Shown piece after piece: positions 18,756-29,079 of a DNA stretch of 64,000 nt; position 1 is the stretch's first letter; every line of letters begins with the position of its first letter. The stretch comes from Porphyrobacter sp. HT-58-2 (GTDB lineage: Bacteria > Pseudomonadota > Alphaproteobacteria > Sphingomonadales > Sphingomonadaceae), in assembly GCF_002952215.1 (NCBI RefSeq), contig NZ_CP022600.1:1488001-1552000 (forward strand). Direction: 5' to 3'. A program made the translations under genes and the position numbers. Below the pieces are notes generated by a model that saw only the letters and a program-made list of their open reading frames with translations, was not told where the DNA came from and ran no database searches.

Positions 18756-20725
18756 GTGAAAAATTTTGCATTGTTGGGCAGCGTCGCTGGGGCGGCGCTG
18801 GTTGGAGCTGCGCCGGTGTGGGCGCAGGAGGACGGCAAGACGCAGGGCCAATGCTATGTGACGGGTGGCAGCGACGAGCCGGGGAGCGAGGCGTGGACCT
18901 GCTATCCCGGCAAGGACATCCTTGTGGCGGCCAGCCGAGATGCGGCTTTCCTGCGCGAAGATTACACCGGCTCAGCGCTTGTGATCACGCCTGAGCAGCT
19001 CGAAAACCGCCAGACCCGCGACATTGCCGATATCCTGCGCGATGTCCCCGGTGTCGCGGTGGCGGGCGTGGCGGGTCAGACCCAGATCCGCCTGCGCGGC
19101 AGCGAGGCCAACCACGTCCTCGTGCTGGTCGACGGGATCGAAGTCTCCGATCCCTTCGCGGGCGAGTTCGACGTGGGCACCTTGCAGGCCGAACCCGGCG
19201 CGCGGGTCGAGGTGCTGCGCGGCCAGCAATCGGCGCTCTATGGCCCCGACGCGATCGGCGGCGTGATCGCCTATGAAAGCGCCAGCGGGCGCGGGCGGCC
19301 GGGTTTTGCGGCGCGGCTGGAAGGCGGCACTGACAACACCATCAACGGCGCGCTGCGCTATGGCGCTTTCGGTGACAGCTGGGACGCGGCGCTCTCTGCC
19401 GTCGTGGTCAGCACCGATGGCCAGCCCAATGCGCGCGGCGGCACGCGCGACATTGGCCGCGACAGCTACACGCTGGCGGGCAAGGGCAGCGTCGAACTGG
19501 CCGACGCGCTCACCCTGCGCGCCGCCGCCCGCTTCATCCGCACCGAGGGCCAGACCAACGACAGCAATTTCGACACCGCCAGCCCCACCTTCGGCTTCAT
19601 CATCGACAGCCCCGGCGTGACCTTCACCAACGAGGCAATCTATGCGCTGGTGGGCGCAAAGCTCGACACGCTGGACGGACGCTGGACGCATGACCTTTCG
19701 GCCCAGATCGCCAATGTGAACCGCGAGACTGACAGCCCCTTCGGTATCACCTCGGCAAGCGAAGGGGATCGTTTCAAGGCGTCCTATGTCACCGCCTTCA
19801 AGCTGGCGGATGAACACAACCTCACTGTCGCTGCTGATTACGAAGTCGAAGGCTTCCGCAACACCACGCCGGGCGGCTTTGCCTTCAACGGGCGGCGCGA
19901 GATCGAGCAGGTGGGGCTGGTGGGCGAATATCGCTATAGCGGCGAGGCGTTCGACCTGTCGGCGGCGCTGCGCCACGATTTCAACGACCTGTTCCGCGAT
20001 GCCACCACCTTCCGCGTCGGTGCAGGCTATCGCGTCACCGACACCACCCGGCTCCGGGCGGCGGCGGGATCGGGCGTGAAGAACCCCGGCTTCTTTGAAC
20101 TCTACGGCTTTGTCGACGGCCGCTTCATCGGCAATGCCGCGCTGCGCCCGGAAAAGTCGACCGGGTGGGAAGTGGGCCTTGACCAGCAGTTGGGCGACAG
20201 CGCCAGCGTGGCAGTGACCTATTTCGACAGCGAGCTGGAGGGTGAGATCTTCACCACCTTCCCCCGCCGACCTTCATCGCCACCCCGTCCAATCGCACCA
20301 CGACCAGCCAGCAGCGCGGGATCGAAGTGTCATTGAACGCCCGCTTCGGCCCGCAATGGAGCTTCGATGCGGCCTACAGCTACCTCGATGCGGAAGAGAA
20401 CGGCATCGAGGAAGTCCGCCGCCCGGAACACATCGCCAGCGCGGCGTTGACCTGGACCGCGCCGGGCGATGCCGCCTCGGCCACGCTGGTGGTGCGCCAC
20501 AATGGCGCGACGGGCGATGTCGCCTTCACCGATCCGAGCTTCGTGCCGGTGCGGGTGCAACTGGACGATTACACCCTCGTCAACCTCAACGCCCGGGTGA
20601 AGCTGACCGACCAACTGAACGCCTTTGCCCGCGTCGAGAACCTGCTGGATGAACGCTACGAGCAGGTGTTCAGCTTTGTCTCGCCCGGCCGCAGCGCGGT
20701 GGTGGGCGTAGAGGCGCGGTTCTAG
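18756..20725 (+). pseudogene. btuB: TonB-dependent vitamin B12 receptor BtuB, split by a one-base frameshift
   Basis: BtuB is the outer-membrane beta-barrel that imports cobalamin using TonB energy. The first part starts at GTG 18756 with a signal peptide (about 23 residues), then a plug domain: DIADILRDVPGVAV, QIRLRGSEANHVLVLVDGIEV, VEVLRGQQSALYGPDAIGG. The barrel follows. The frame breaks in a run of five C at 20261-20265. One extra C would restore FPPPTFIATPSNRTTTSQQ and lead into the rest (NARFGPQWSFDAAYSYLDAEENG) and the terminal VVGVEARF. The repaired protein would be 656 residues. The upstream riboswitch fixes the substrate as cobalamin. The lesion may be a sequencing error. Confidence 0.88.
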
Positions 20726-20733
20726 GAGAAACC

Positions 20734-20803
20734 CGTTCTCCTCGAGCGAAGTCGAGAGGCCGCCCCGACAAGGTGTCTCGACTTCGCTCGACACGAACGG
20801 TCG
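20734..20803. repeat. REP/BIME-like palindromic element between btuB and obg
   Basis: The palindromes CTCGAGCGAAGTCGAG and GTCTCGACTTCGCTCGAC are the same pair seen at 7735-7799, here in reverse orientation and flanked by the same CGTTC/GAACG ends. It starts right after the btuB stop codon and may also stop its transcript. Confidence 0.75.
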
Positions 20804-20855
20804 GGCTTTCGCCATTATCCTCGCATTCGCAGCAATTATTCCCTATGCGCGCGCC

Positions 20856-21931
20856 ATGCATTTCCTTGACCAAGCCAAGATCTATGTGAAGTCCGGCGGA
20901 GGCGGCCCCGGTGCCGTCTCTTTCCGGCGTGAGAAATATGTCGAATATGGCGGCCCCGATGGCGGCGATGGCGGGCGCGGCGGGGACATCGTGTTCGAAG
21001 CCGTCGCGGGCCTCAACACCCTGATCGACTTCCGCTATTCCCAGCACTTCAAGGCCCGCGCGGCGGCCACGGGATGGGCAAGGACCGCACCGGCGCTTCG
21101 GCCAAGCCGCTCGTCATCAAGGTGCCGGTCGGCACTCAGGTGCTTTCCGAGGACAAGGAAGAAGTGCTCGCCGATTTCACCGAAGTCGGCCAGCGCGTCG
21201 TTTTCCTTGAAGGCGGAATGGGCGGACGCGGGAACGCCAGCTACAAGACCTCGACCAACCGCGCGCCGCGCCAGCATCAGCCGGGCATTCCGGGCGAGGA
21301 AATGTGGGTGTGGCTGCGGCTGAAGCTGCTGGCGGATGTGGGTCTGGTCGGCCTGCCCAATGCTGGCAAATCGACCTTCATCAACGCGGTCAGCAATGCA
21401 CAGGCGAAGGTCGGCGACTATGCCTTCACAACGCTCGTGCCGAAGCTGGGCGTCGTGCGCCACAAGGGCCGCGAATTCGTGCTCGCCGACATTCCCGGCC
21501 TGATCGAGGGCGCGGCAGACGGCGTCGGGATCGGCGACCGCTTCCTTGGCCATATCGAGCGCTGCCGGGTGCTGATCCACCTGATCGACATCACCGGCAC
21601 CGAAGACGCCGACCCCGCCGAAGCCATGCGCATCGTCGAGGAGGAACTGGCGGCTTACGGTGACAAGGAACACACGCGGCTGGATGAAAAGCCCCGGCTG
21701 GTGGTGCTCAACAAGCTCGATCTGGCTGACGCCGAACTGGTTGAGGCCTATCGCGAGGAACTGCTTGCGGCGGGCGCGGACAAGGTCTTTGCCGTCTCCG
21801 GCGCAACCGGGGCGGGCATTCCGGAACTGATGGACGCCGTGCTCGGTTATCTTCCTGACCGCACCGCGACGGAAACCAAGGCGGTCGAAGTCGAAGATGA
21901 CGACGATACGCCAGAATGGTCGCCGCTCTGA
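20856..21931 (+). pseudogene. obg: GTPase Obg/CgtA, split by a one-base frameshift
   Basis: Obg is a ribosome-associated GTPase acting in 50S maturation and stress control, and is essential in nearly all bacteria studied. The N-terminal glycine-rich Obg fold is clear ([32 protein letters not shown]). The G domain has GLPNAGKSTFINAV (G1), DIPGLIEGAADG (G3) and LNKLDLAD (G4). The frame breaks near 21062: one extra G gives [16 protein letters not shown], the expected sequence, and a full protein of 358 residues. An intact gene is therefore likely in the living organism. The gene ends with an acidic tail and is followed 55 bp later by proB, a common obg-proB arrangement. Confidence 0.93.
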
Positions 21932-21986
21932 TCCTTCGCCCGCCGAATGCCGCAGCAATGACAGGCCAAAGCCACCGGGACATCCC

Positions 21987-23120
21987 ATGACCATCGAGAC
22001 CCTGCTCGACTTCCGCGATACCGAAAAATGCCCGCGCCTGGTGATCAAGCTCGGCTCGGCGCTGCTGGTGCATCCCGATGGCGAATTGCGATATGAATGG
22101 TTGCGCAGTGTCGCGGCCGAAGTCGCCAGTGCGCGGCAGTTGGGCCAGGAAGTCATCATCGTATGTTCGGGCGCGGTCGCGACAGGCGCGGCCAAGCTGG
22201 GGCTGCCGGGGGGAGGGCGTGAAACCCTTGCCCATGCGCAGGCCGCAGCCTCGGTCGGGCAGGTGTTCCTGATTGCGACCTGGGCGCAGTTGCTGGCCGA
22301 ACATGGGCTGGTTGCGGGGCAGATGTTGCTGACGCTCGATGATCTGGAAGGCCGGCGGCGCTATCTCAATGCCTCGGAAACCTTGCGCGAGCTGCTGGCG
22401 CGCGGGGTGGTGCCGATCATCAACGAGAACGACAGCATCGCCACGTCCGAAATCCGCTTCGGCGACAATGACCGGCTGGCGGCGCGGGTGGCGCAGGCGG
22501 CGGCGGCGGATGGCGTGCTGCTGCTGACCGATGTCGAGGGGCTGTATGACCGCGATCCCTCGCATCCCGAAGCCGAAATTCTGCCCGAAGTGCGCGGCGT
22601 GACTGACGAGATCCACGAGATGGCGAGCGACAAGTCGTCATCGGGCAAGGGGTCGGGCGGCATGACGTCGAAGCTGCTGGCCGCCGAAATCGCCGAGCGG
22701 GCGGGGATTGCGCTGGCGATCATCAAGGGCACTGATGATCTGCCGATCTCCTGCGCGATGGCGACTGGGCTCGGCACGCTGTTCCTGCCCACGCGTGATG
22801 ACAATGCGTGGAAGAGCTGGATCGGCGGGCGCCTGCGCTTCAACGGCTCGATCCGTGTGGACGAGGGCTGCGTGGCGGCGCTCCATCGCGGCAAGAGCAT
22901 TCTGGCGGCGGGCATCACCGGGGTCTTTGGCGAGTTCGAGCGCGGCGACGTGATCAAGGTCGAAGGCCCGGACGGCAGGACTATCGCCAAGGGCATGGTC
23001 GAATATGACTGGGACGAGTGCGATGCGATCAAGGGGTTGCGCAGCGAGGAAGTGGCCGAGCGGCTGGGCCATCTGCCGCGCTCCTGCGTGATCCACCGCG
23101 ATCATCTGGTGCTGCTGTGA
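21987..23120 (+). CDS. proB: glutamate 5-kinase (ProB)
   Basis: ProB phosphorylates glutamate, the first step of proline synthesis. The ATG at 21987 gives 377 residues. The amino-acid kinase domain has RLVIKLGSALLV near residue 13, VCSGAVATGAAKLG near 58, PIINENDSIAT near 145 and SGKGSGGMTSKLLAAEIA near 225. A C-terminal PUA domain runs from about 285 (GSIRVDEGCVAAL... GKSILAAGITGV). Its stop overlaps the next start (GTGA), so the downstream epimerase is probably translated with it. Confidence 0.95.
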   Translation: MTIETLLDFRDTEKCPRLVIKLGSALLVHPDGELRYEWLRSVAAEVASARQLGQEVIIVCSGAVATGAAKLGLPGGGRETLAHAQAAASVGQVFLIATWAQLLAEHGLVAGQMLLTLDDLEGRRRYLNASETLRELLARGVVPIINENDSIATSEIRFGDNDRLAARVAQAAAADGVLLLTDVEGLYDRDPSHPEAEILPEVRGVTDEIHEMASDKSSSGKGSGGMTSKLLAAEIAERAGIALAIIKGTDDLPISCAMATGLGTLFLPTRDDNAWKSWIGGRLRFNGSIRVDEGCVAALHRGKSILAAGITGVFGEFERGDVIKVEGPDGRTIAKGMVEYDWDECDAIKGLRSEEVAERLGHLPRSCVIHRDHLVLL

Positions 23121-24034
23121 CCATTCTGGCCATCACTGGCGCGACCGGCTTTGTCGGCAGCGCGGTGCTGGCCGAGGCATTGGCGCAGGGCCATCAGGTG
23201 CGCGCGCTTGCGCGGCGCGACCAGACGGAGCGCGCCGGGGTCGAGTGGGTACGCGGCGATCTGGACGACGAGAGCGCGCTCGCTGCGCTGGTCACAGGGG
23301 CGGATGCGGTCATTCATGTGGCGGGCCTCACCAACACGCCTGATCCGGCGGAGTTCACCGCTGCAAACGTCACCGGCACCGCCAATGTCATCGCCGCTAT
23401 GAAGGGGGCAAGGGTGCGGCGGCTGGTGTTCGTATCCTCCCTTGCCGCGCGCGAGCCGAAGCTGTCGGCCTATGGCGCCTCCAAGGCCCAGGCCGAGGCG
23501 GTGGTGGAGGCATCAGGCCTCGACTGGACGACAGTGCGTCCGCCCGGCGTCTACGGCCCGCGCGATGTCGACTATCTCGACATGTTCCGCACCGCGAAAT
23601 GGGGCTTCGTGCCGCTGCCGCCGGGCGGGGCGAGTTCGATCATCCATGCCGATGATCTGGCGCGGCTTCTTGTCGGGCTTGCGGGAAGCAATGCCGCACC
23701 GACGAAGAAGAAAGTATTCGAACCGGATGACGGGCGCGAGGGCGGGTGGAGCCACAAGGAACTCGCGCAGGCGATCGGCCGGGCGATGGGCAAGCGGAGC
23801 GTGTTCGCCCCGCATCTGCCGCGCTTCGTCCTCGATCTGGCGGCAGCCGGAGACCGGCTGGCGCGCGGTGACCGTGCCAAGCTCACCCCCGACCGGGTCG
23901 GCTACATGGCGCACCCCAACTGGGTCTCGCGCTCGCATTGCCGCGTGCCGCCGGGCATCTGGCAACCGCGCATTGCAAGCGAGGAAGGCCTGAAGGCCAC
24001 CGCCGAGTGGTACAAGCGCGAGGGGTGGCTTTAG
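23117..24034 (+). CDS. NAD-dependent epimerase/dehydratase family protein (extended SDR)
   Basis: The GTG at 23117 overlaps the proB stop and begins MTILAITGATGFVGSAVL, the Rossmann glycine motif of extended short-chain dehydrogenases. The active-site pattern appears as YGASKAQAEAVV near residue 120 (YxxxK), preceded by LVFVSSLAA. VRPPGVYGPRDVDYLDMF matches sugar-nucleotide epimerases and the NDUFA9-like group. The product is 305 residues. The substrate cannot be named from sequence. It converges on the next gene, their stop codons overlapping. Confidence 0.85.
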   Translation: MTILAITGATGFVGSAVLAEALAQGHQVRALARRDQTERAGVEWVRGDLDDESALAALVTGADAVIHVAGLTNTPDPAEFTAANVTGTANVIAAMKGARVRRLVFVSSLAAREPKLSAYGASKAQAEAVVEASGLDWTTVRPPGVYGPRDVDYLDMFRTAKWGFVPLPPGGASSIIHADDLARLLVGLAGSNAAPTKKKVFEPDDGREGGWSHKELAQAIGRAMGKRSVFAPHLPRFVLDLAAAGDRLARGDRAKLTPDRVGYMAHPNWVSRSHCRVPPGIWQPRIASEEGLKATAEWYKREGWL

Positions 24035-24639
24035 CGCCGGTAGAATTCACGCAGGATAAACGCGCAGCTGTACAGGAACATGAGCCTTTGCAGCAGGCCT
24101 TGCCCTGCGGGCCACTGGTTCATGGCCAGTGGAATGACGACCGCGATTGCCAGTCCGATCCATGCGACAAGATCGCCGCGCGATCCGCCTTTGGCGAACA
24201 GGCTTGCCGCACATGCGCCTGCGAAAGCCGTTCCGACGATCGCCGATGCCAGTGAGTGGAGTTTGTCCTCAAGCAGGTCAGCGGCCATGCCGGCGGTTAT
24301 CGGCGCGTGAGACCAAATCGCTGCCGCAACCATCCCTGCGCCAAATATGGCCAGAGCTTGGCGCACAAGCCGACGGCGTTCATTTTCTGCCAAGGCCGCG
24401 ACAAGGGTTCCAACGCCAAACCCGGCAAAGCCAGCGCGCATGATCCAGGCCCCCGGCATTGCCTGCCCTGCCTGTTGCGATGTGGTGTGGCGGAGCCAAT
24501 CGTACGCTGGCGGAGCAAATGCCGGGCCGATGATCATGGCACTCACAAGCAACACAATACCGATAGTGGCCGCCGATTGCGCCAGCTGTGCCTGTCTCCT
24601 GCTCCGATGCACAAACCCGCCTCGATTTTCGCGATGCAA
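24031..24639 (-). CDS. predicted multipass membrane protein, DUF998-like
   Basis: The 202-residue product has about five or six hydrophobic helices (for example IGIVLLVSAMIIGPAFA, GAWIMRAGFAGFGVGTLVAAL, LAIFGAGMVAAAIW, DLVAWIGLAIAVVIPLAM). The HTTSQQAGQ...PGAWIMRAGF segment resembles DUF998 membrane proteins. The function is unknown. The start is uncertain: ATG at 24639, or a GTG at 24612 that trims nine residues. It lies 27 bp after cysH on the same strand and could be a tail gene of the sulfur operon, though it lacks the tight overlap of the others. Confidence 0.6.
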   Translation of the reverse strand: MHRENRGGFVHRSRRQAQLAQSAATIGIVLLVSAMIIGPAFAPPAYDWLRHTTSQQAGQAMPGAWIMRAGFAGFGVGTLVAALAENERRRLVRQALAIFGAGMVAAAIWSHAPITAGMAADLLEDKLHSLASAIVGTAFAGACAASLFAKGGSRGDLVAWIGLAIAVVIPLAMNQWPAGQGLLQRLMFLYSCAFILREFYRR

Positions 24640-24666
24640 GCGACTGTGGCAGGCTTGTGTTGCAAA

Positions 24667-25443
24667 TCAGAGGAACGGCTCCTCGCCCGGCTTGTGGATG
24701 CCGCATTCGGTCTTGTCCCAGCCCTTCCACCGGCCCGAACGCGGGTCTTCGCCGGGCGCGACCTGCGAGGTGCAGGGCGAGCAGCCGATCGAGGGATAGC
24801 CTTGCGCGATCAGCGGGTGGCGGGGCAGGTCGTGCTGGATGAAATACCCCTCGATCTGGCCCGCGTCCCAATCGATCAGCGGGTTGATCTTGAGGCGTCC
24901 TTGCGCGTCCGAGGTATCGACCTCAAAGCGCGGCAGGTTCGCGCGGGTCGCGGCCTGGAAGGCCTTGCGGCCGGTGAAGCTGGCATCGTAGCCTGCCAGC
25001 GCCTTTTCGAGCGGGCGGACCTTGCGGATCTCGCAGCAGCCATCGGGATCGTAGGACCACCTGAGGCCGGTCTCGTCACGCTTGGCGAGTTCCTCGGCAT
25101 CTGGCGTCAGCACCACCAGATTGAGGCCCAGCCGCTCCACCAGCGTATCGCGGTAGGCCAGCGTTTCGGGGAAATGCTTGCCGGTATCGAGGAACAGCAC
25201 CGGCACTGCCGGGTCGACGCTGGCGACCAGATGCAGCAGCACCGCGCTCTCCGCGCCGAAGCTGGAGACCACCGCGAGATCGCCCGCCAGCCCGTCACGG
25301 ATCACCGCTTCCAGCATTTCCTGCGTGCTGCTGCCGCGAAACATCCGATTCAGCCGCACCGCATCATGCTCGGTAAAGCGCGGCGCGAGGTCGAGGCTGT
25401 CGCGGGTGCGCCCTTCGCTGGCGAGGCCGAGTTCAGGCTTCAT
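24667..25443 (-). CDS. cysH: phosphoadenylyl/adenylyl-sulfate reductase (CysH)
   Basis: CysH reduces activated sulfate (APS or PAPS) to sulfite using thioredoxin. The ATG at 25443 gives 258 residues and overlaps the DUF934 gene by 11 bp; longer in-frame readings run through that gene. The nucleotide loop is SSFGAESAVLLHL near residue 61, with LFLDTGKHFPETL after it. The cysteine pair in DGCCEIRK and the C-terminal GCSPCTSQ plus TECGIH form the CC...CxxC set that binds a 4Fe-4S cluster. This marks the APS-type reductase of bacteria and plants. It is the last enzyme of the operon in transcription order. Confidence 0.94.
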   Translation of the reverse strand: MKPELGLASEGRTRDSLDLAPRFTEHDAVRLNRMFRGSSTQEMLEAVIRDGLAGDLAVVSSFGAESAVLLHLVASVDPAVPVLFLDTGKHFPETLAYRDTLVERLGLNLVVLTPDAEELAKRDETGLRWSYDPDGCCEIRKVRPLEKALAGYDASFTGRKAFQAATRANLPRFEVDTSDAQGRLKINPLIDWDAGQIEGYFIQHDLPRHPLIAQGYPSIGCSPCTSQVAPGEDPRSGRWKGWDKTECGIHKPGEEPFL

Positions 25444-25880
25444 GGCGCTTCTCCGCAATGGGGGCGCGGGCATCGGCGGCACGTTGATACACATTCTCCC
25501 ACGTCGCGAAGGCGCGGCGCGCGTCCTCCTCATCGAGGCGCTTGTCGGGGGCGAAGCTGTCGAAGCCGCAGCGGCGCATGTGGCTGAGCTGGTCGATGAG
25601 CACATCGCCCACCGCGCGCAGTTCGCCGGTATAGCCCGCCTCGCGCAGGATGCGGGCCGCGGAATAGCCGCGCCCGTCACCGAACGCCGGGAAGTTGACC
25701 TCCACCAGTGCGAGGCGATCAAGGAAGGGCAGCAGCAGGCGCGCATCGTCGCCCGGCTCGATCCGGACGGCGGTGGCGTTGGTCTGTTCGAGCACCGAGT
25801 CCACGGTGACGGCGGCGTGATCGACCGGTTCATCATCGCGGAAACGGAACTGCACCTCGTCGGGGGAAGTGCCCAGATCA

Positions 25881-25888
<8 letters not shown>
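25433..25888 (-). CDS. DUF934 domain-containing protein
   Basis: DUF934 proteins are small cytoplasmic proteins found almost only beside cysI/cysH in proteobacteria; their biochemical role is not known, and they are often labelled oxidoreductase-associated. The 151 residues include LALVEVNFPAFGDGRGYS, LREAGYTGELRAVGDVLIDQL and HMRRCGFDSF, the diagnostic stretch. The gene overlaps cysI by 8 bp and cysH by 11 bp, so translation is likely coupled and a role in assimilatory sulfite reduction is inferred. Confidence 0.88.
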
Positions 25889-27560
<1,672 letters not shown>

Positions 27561-27562
27561 AT

Positions 27563-27955
27563 TCACCCGTTCCCCAGGATTGCCCAAGCAGCGACAAGAG
27601 CTGCGAGGACGAGGGCTGCAAAAAGAACTATTCGGATCACGCTCTTCGAACCCGCCGACACGGTCGCATCGATCCAGCCTTCCAACCGGGCAAGCTCATC
27701 CGCGTCATAAAGCGCTGGCGCCCCACCTGCGATCGCTTTACCGATTGCGGGTAGCTCATCGGCATACCGTGCCGCGGCCGCGCGATCATCGGCGAAGCGA
27801 TAAACCGAGAGGTAAGTTGCCTTCACCAGATCAGGTCCCTTGGGGTCGAGTTCGCAGGCCTCACAGCGATGAAATGGCTCATGCTTGAGATCGCCACAGG
27901 CAATGCAGACCGCACGGGCCTGCCCTTCTCGGAGAAAATCATCGTCTCCGATCAC
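27563..27955 (-). CDS. uncharacterised zinc-ribbon protein with C-terminal membrane anchor
   Basis: No named family is recognised. The 130-residue product starts with an acidic stretch, then a cysteine motif CIACGDLKHEPFHRCEAC (residues about 17-34) that looks like a four-Cys zinc ribbon. After a central helical region (YLSVYRFADDRAAAARYADELP) the last 22 residues (VIRIVLFAALVLAALVAAWAIL) form one transmembrane helix, so the protein is probably tail-anchored with the metal site in the cytoplasm. It lies 2 bp after the DUF2849 gene and 2 bp before cysI, inside the sulfite operon. A role there is inferred from position only. Confidence 0.65.
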   Translation of the reverse strand: MIGDDDFLREGQARAVCIACGDLKHEPFHRCEACELDPKGPDLVKATYLSVYRFADDRAAAARYADELPAIGKAIAGGAPALYDADELARLEGWIDATVSAGSKSVIRIVLFAALVLAALVAAWAILGNG

Positions 27956-27957
27956 TG

Positions 27958-28257
27958 TCAGATCACCCAGTCCCAGCCGGTCTTGTCGGCAGTCGGCACT
28001 GCGAGGTCGCGCCGCACGGTCGGGCCGAGCGCGCGCACCCGGTCCTTGATATGCGCGGGGCGGACGTGCCCGGCGGCGTCGATGCTGGCGTCGATGGCGT
28101 AAGGGACGTTGACCCGGCGCGTGGCGACTTCGCGGGCGAGGATTTCCTCGGCGTCGTCGCCCACATCGACGGCATCATCGACGAACAACGACCAGCCCGC
28201 GCCGTCCCACCAGGTCACCGCGCCGGTGCGCAGGTCGTTGCCGGTGAGGATTTTCAT
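27958..28257 (-). CDS. DUF2849 domain-containing protein
   Basis: DUF2849 proteins of about 100 residues are encoded next to cysI and cobA in alphaproteobacteria; the function is unproven. The ATG at 28257 overlaps the cobA stop by 4 bp and begins MKILTGNDLRTGAVTWW. The 99 residues include DDAEEILAREVATRRVNVPYAID and HIKDRVRALGPTVRRDL, typical of the family. Longer in-frame readings into cobA are shadows. Operon membership with siroheme and sulfite genes suggests a supporting role in sulfite reduction. Confidence 0.87.
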   Translation of the reverse strand: MKILTGNDLRTGAVTWWDGAGWSLFVDDAVDVGDDAEEILAREVATRRVNVPYAIDASIDAAGHVRPAHIKDRVRALGPTVRRDLAVPTADKTGWDWVI

Positions 28258-29012
28258 TGCGCTGCCTCCTGCACCAGCCTCGCCACGGCCATATCCTCGC
28301 GTGCGGTCACTTCGCCGATGACGATCAGCGCCGGGCTCTTGACGGCATGCGCCTCGACCAGATCGGGCAGGCCTGCCAGCAGCCCGCGCAGCACCCGCAT
28401 TTCGGGCCGAGCGGCGTTCTCGATTACGGCGACGGGCATGGACGGGGCGAGGCCATCGGCCATGAGCTTTTCGGCGATGGCGGCGGCGGTGGAGACGCCC
28501 ATGTAGATCACCAGCGTGCGGCCCCGTCCGGCGAGGCCCGACCAGTCCTGATCGGAGAGGCCCTTGCACTGGCCGGCCACGAAGCTGACGATGCTGGAGG
28601 CATCGCGGTGGGTGAGCGCGATCTGGCTGGCGGCGGCCGCGCCATTGGCCGCGCTGATGCCGGGCACGACCTCGACCGGAACCCCGGCCGCGCGCGCATC
28701 CTCCGCTTCCTCGCCGCCGCGCCCGAAGATGAAGGGATCGCCGCCCTTCAATCGCACCACGTCATGGCCCGCGCGCGCCTCACGGATCAGCAGCGCGTTG
28801 ATGTCTTCCTGCGGCATGGTGTGGCGGGCGCGCTGCTTGGCGACGCTAATGAGCCGCGCGTCCGGGCGGGCAAGGCCCAGAATGTCCGGGCCGATCAGCC
28901 CGTCATGGACGATCACCCGCGCCTCGGAAATCAGGCGGGCTGCACGCAGGGTGAGCAGGTCCACCGGACCCGGCCCTGCGCCGACGAGATAGATAGTGCC
29001 AGTCTTTCGCAT
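28254..29012 (-). CDS. cobA: uroporphyrinogen-III C-methyltransferase (CobA/SUMT)
   Basis: CobA methylates uroporphyrinogen III twice with S-adenosylmethionine to give precorrin-2, the branch point to siroheme and cobalamin. The 252 residues carry IYLVGAGPGPVDLLTLRA at the N-terminus, AKQRARHTMPQ, VRLKGGDPFIFGRGGEE near residue 90 and VVPGISAANGAAA near 117, all SUMT signatures. It lacks the N-terminal dehydrogenase/ferrochelatase half of CysG; a separate gene at 61636-62460 could supply that. It leads the operon that contains cysI, whose cofactor is siroheme, so siroheme supply is the likely role. Confidence 0.93.
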   Translation of the reverse strand: MRKTGTIYLVGAGPGPVDLLTLRAARLISEARVIVHDGLIGPDILGLARPDARLISVAKQRARHTMPQEDINALLIREARAGHDVVRLKGGDPFIFGRGGEEAEDARAAGVPVEVVPGISAANGAAAASQIALTHRDASSIVSFVAGQCKGLSDQDWSGLAGRGRTLVIYMGVSTAAAIAEKLMADGLAPSMPVAVIENAARPEMRVLRGLLAGLPDLVEAHAVKSPALIVIGEVTAREDMAVARLVQEAAQ

Positions 29013-29079
29013 GGCACCGCAGATGGGCGAGACTGCCTATGCGTGCCAGCGAGAATGGTTTGGCCTGCCAGAAGCGCAG

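Noticed and set aside
20255..21075. Programmed frameshifting in btuB and obg
   Set aside because: No slippery heptamer with downstream pseudoknot is seen, and both need one added base in a G/C run. A shared technical cause is simpler.
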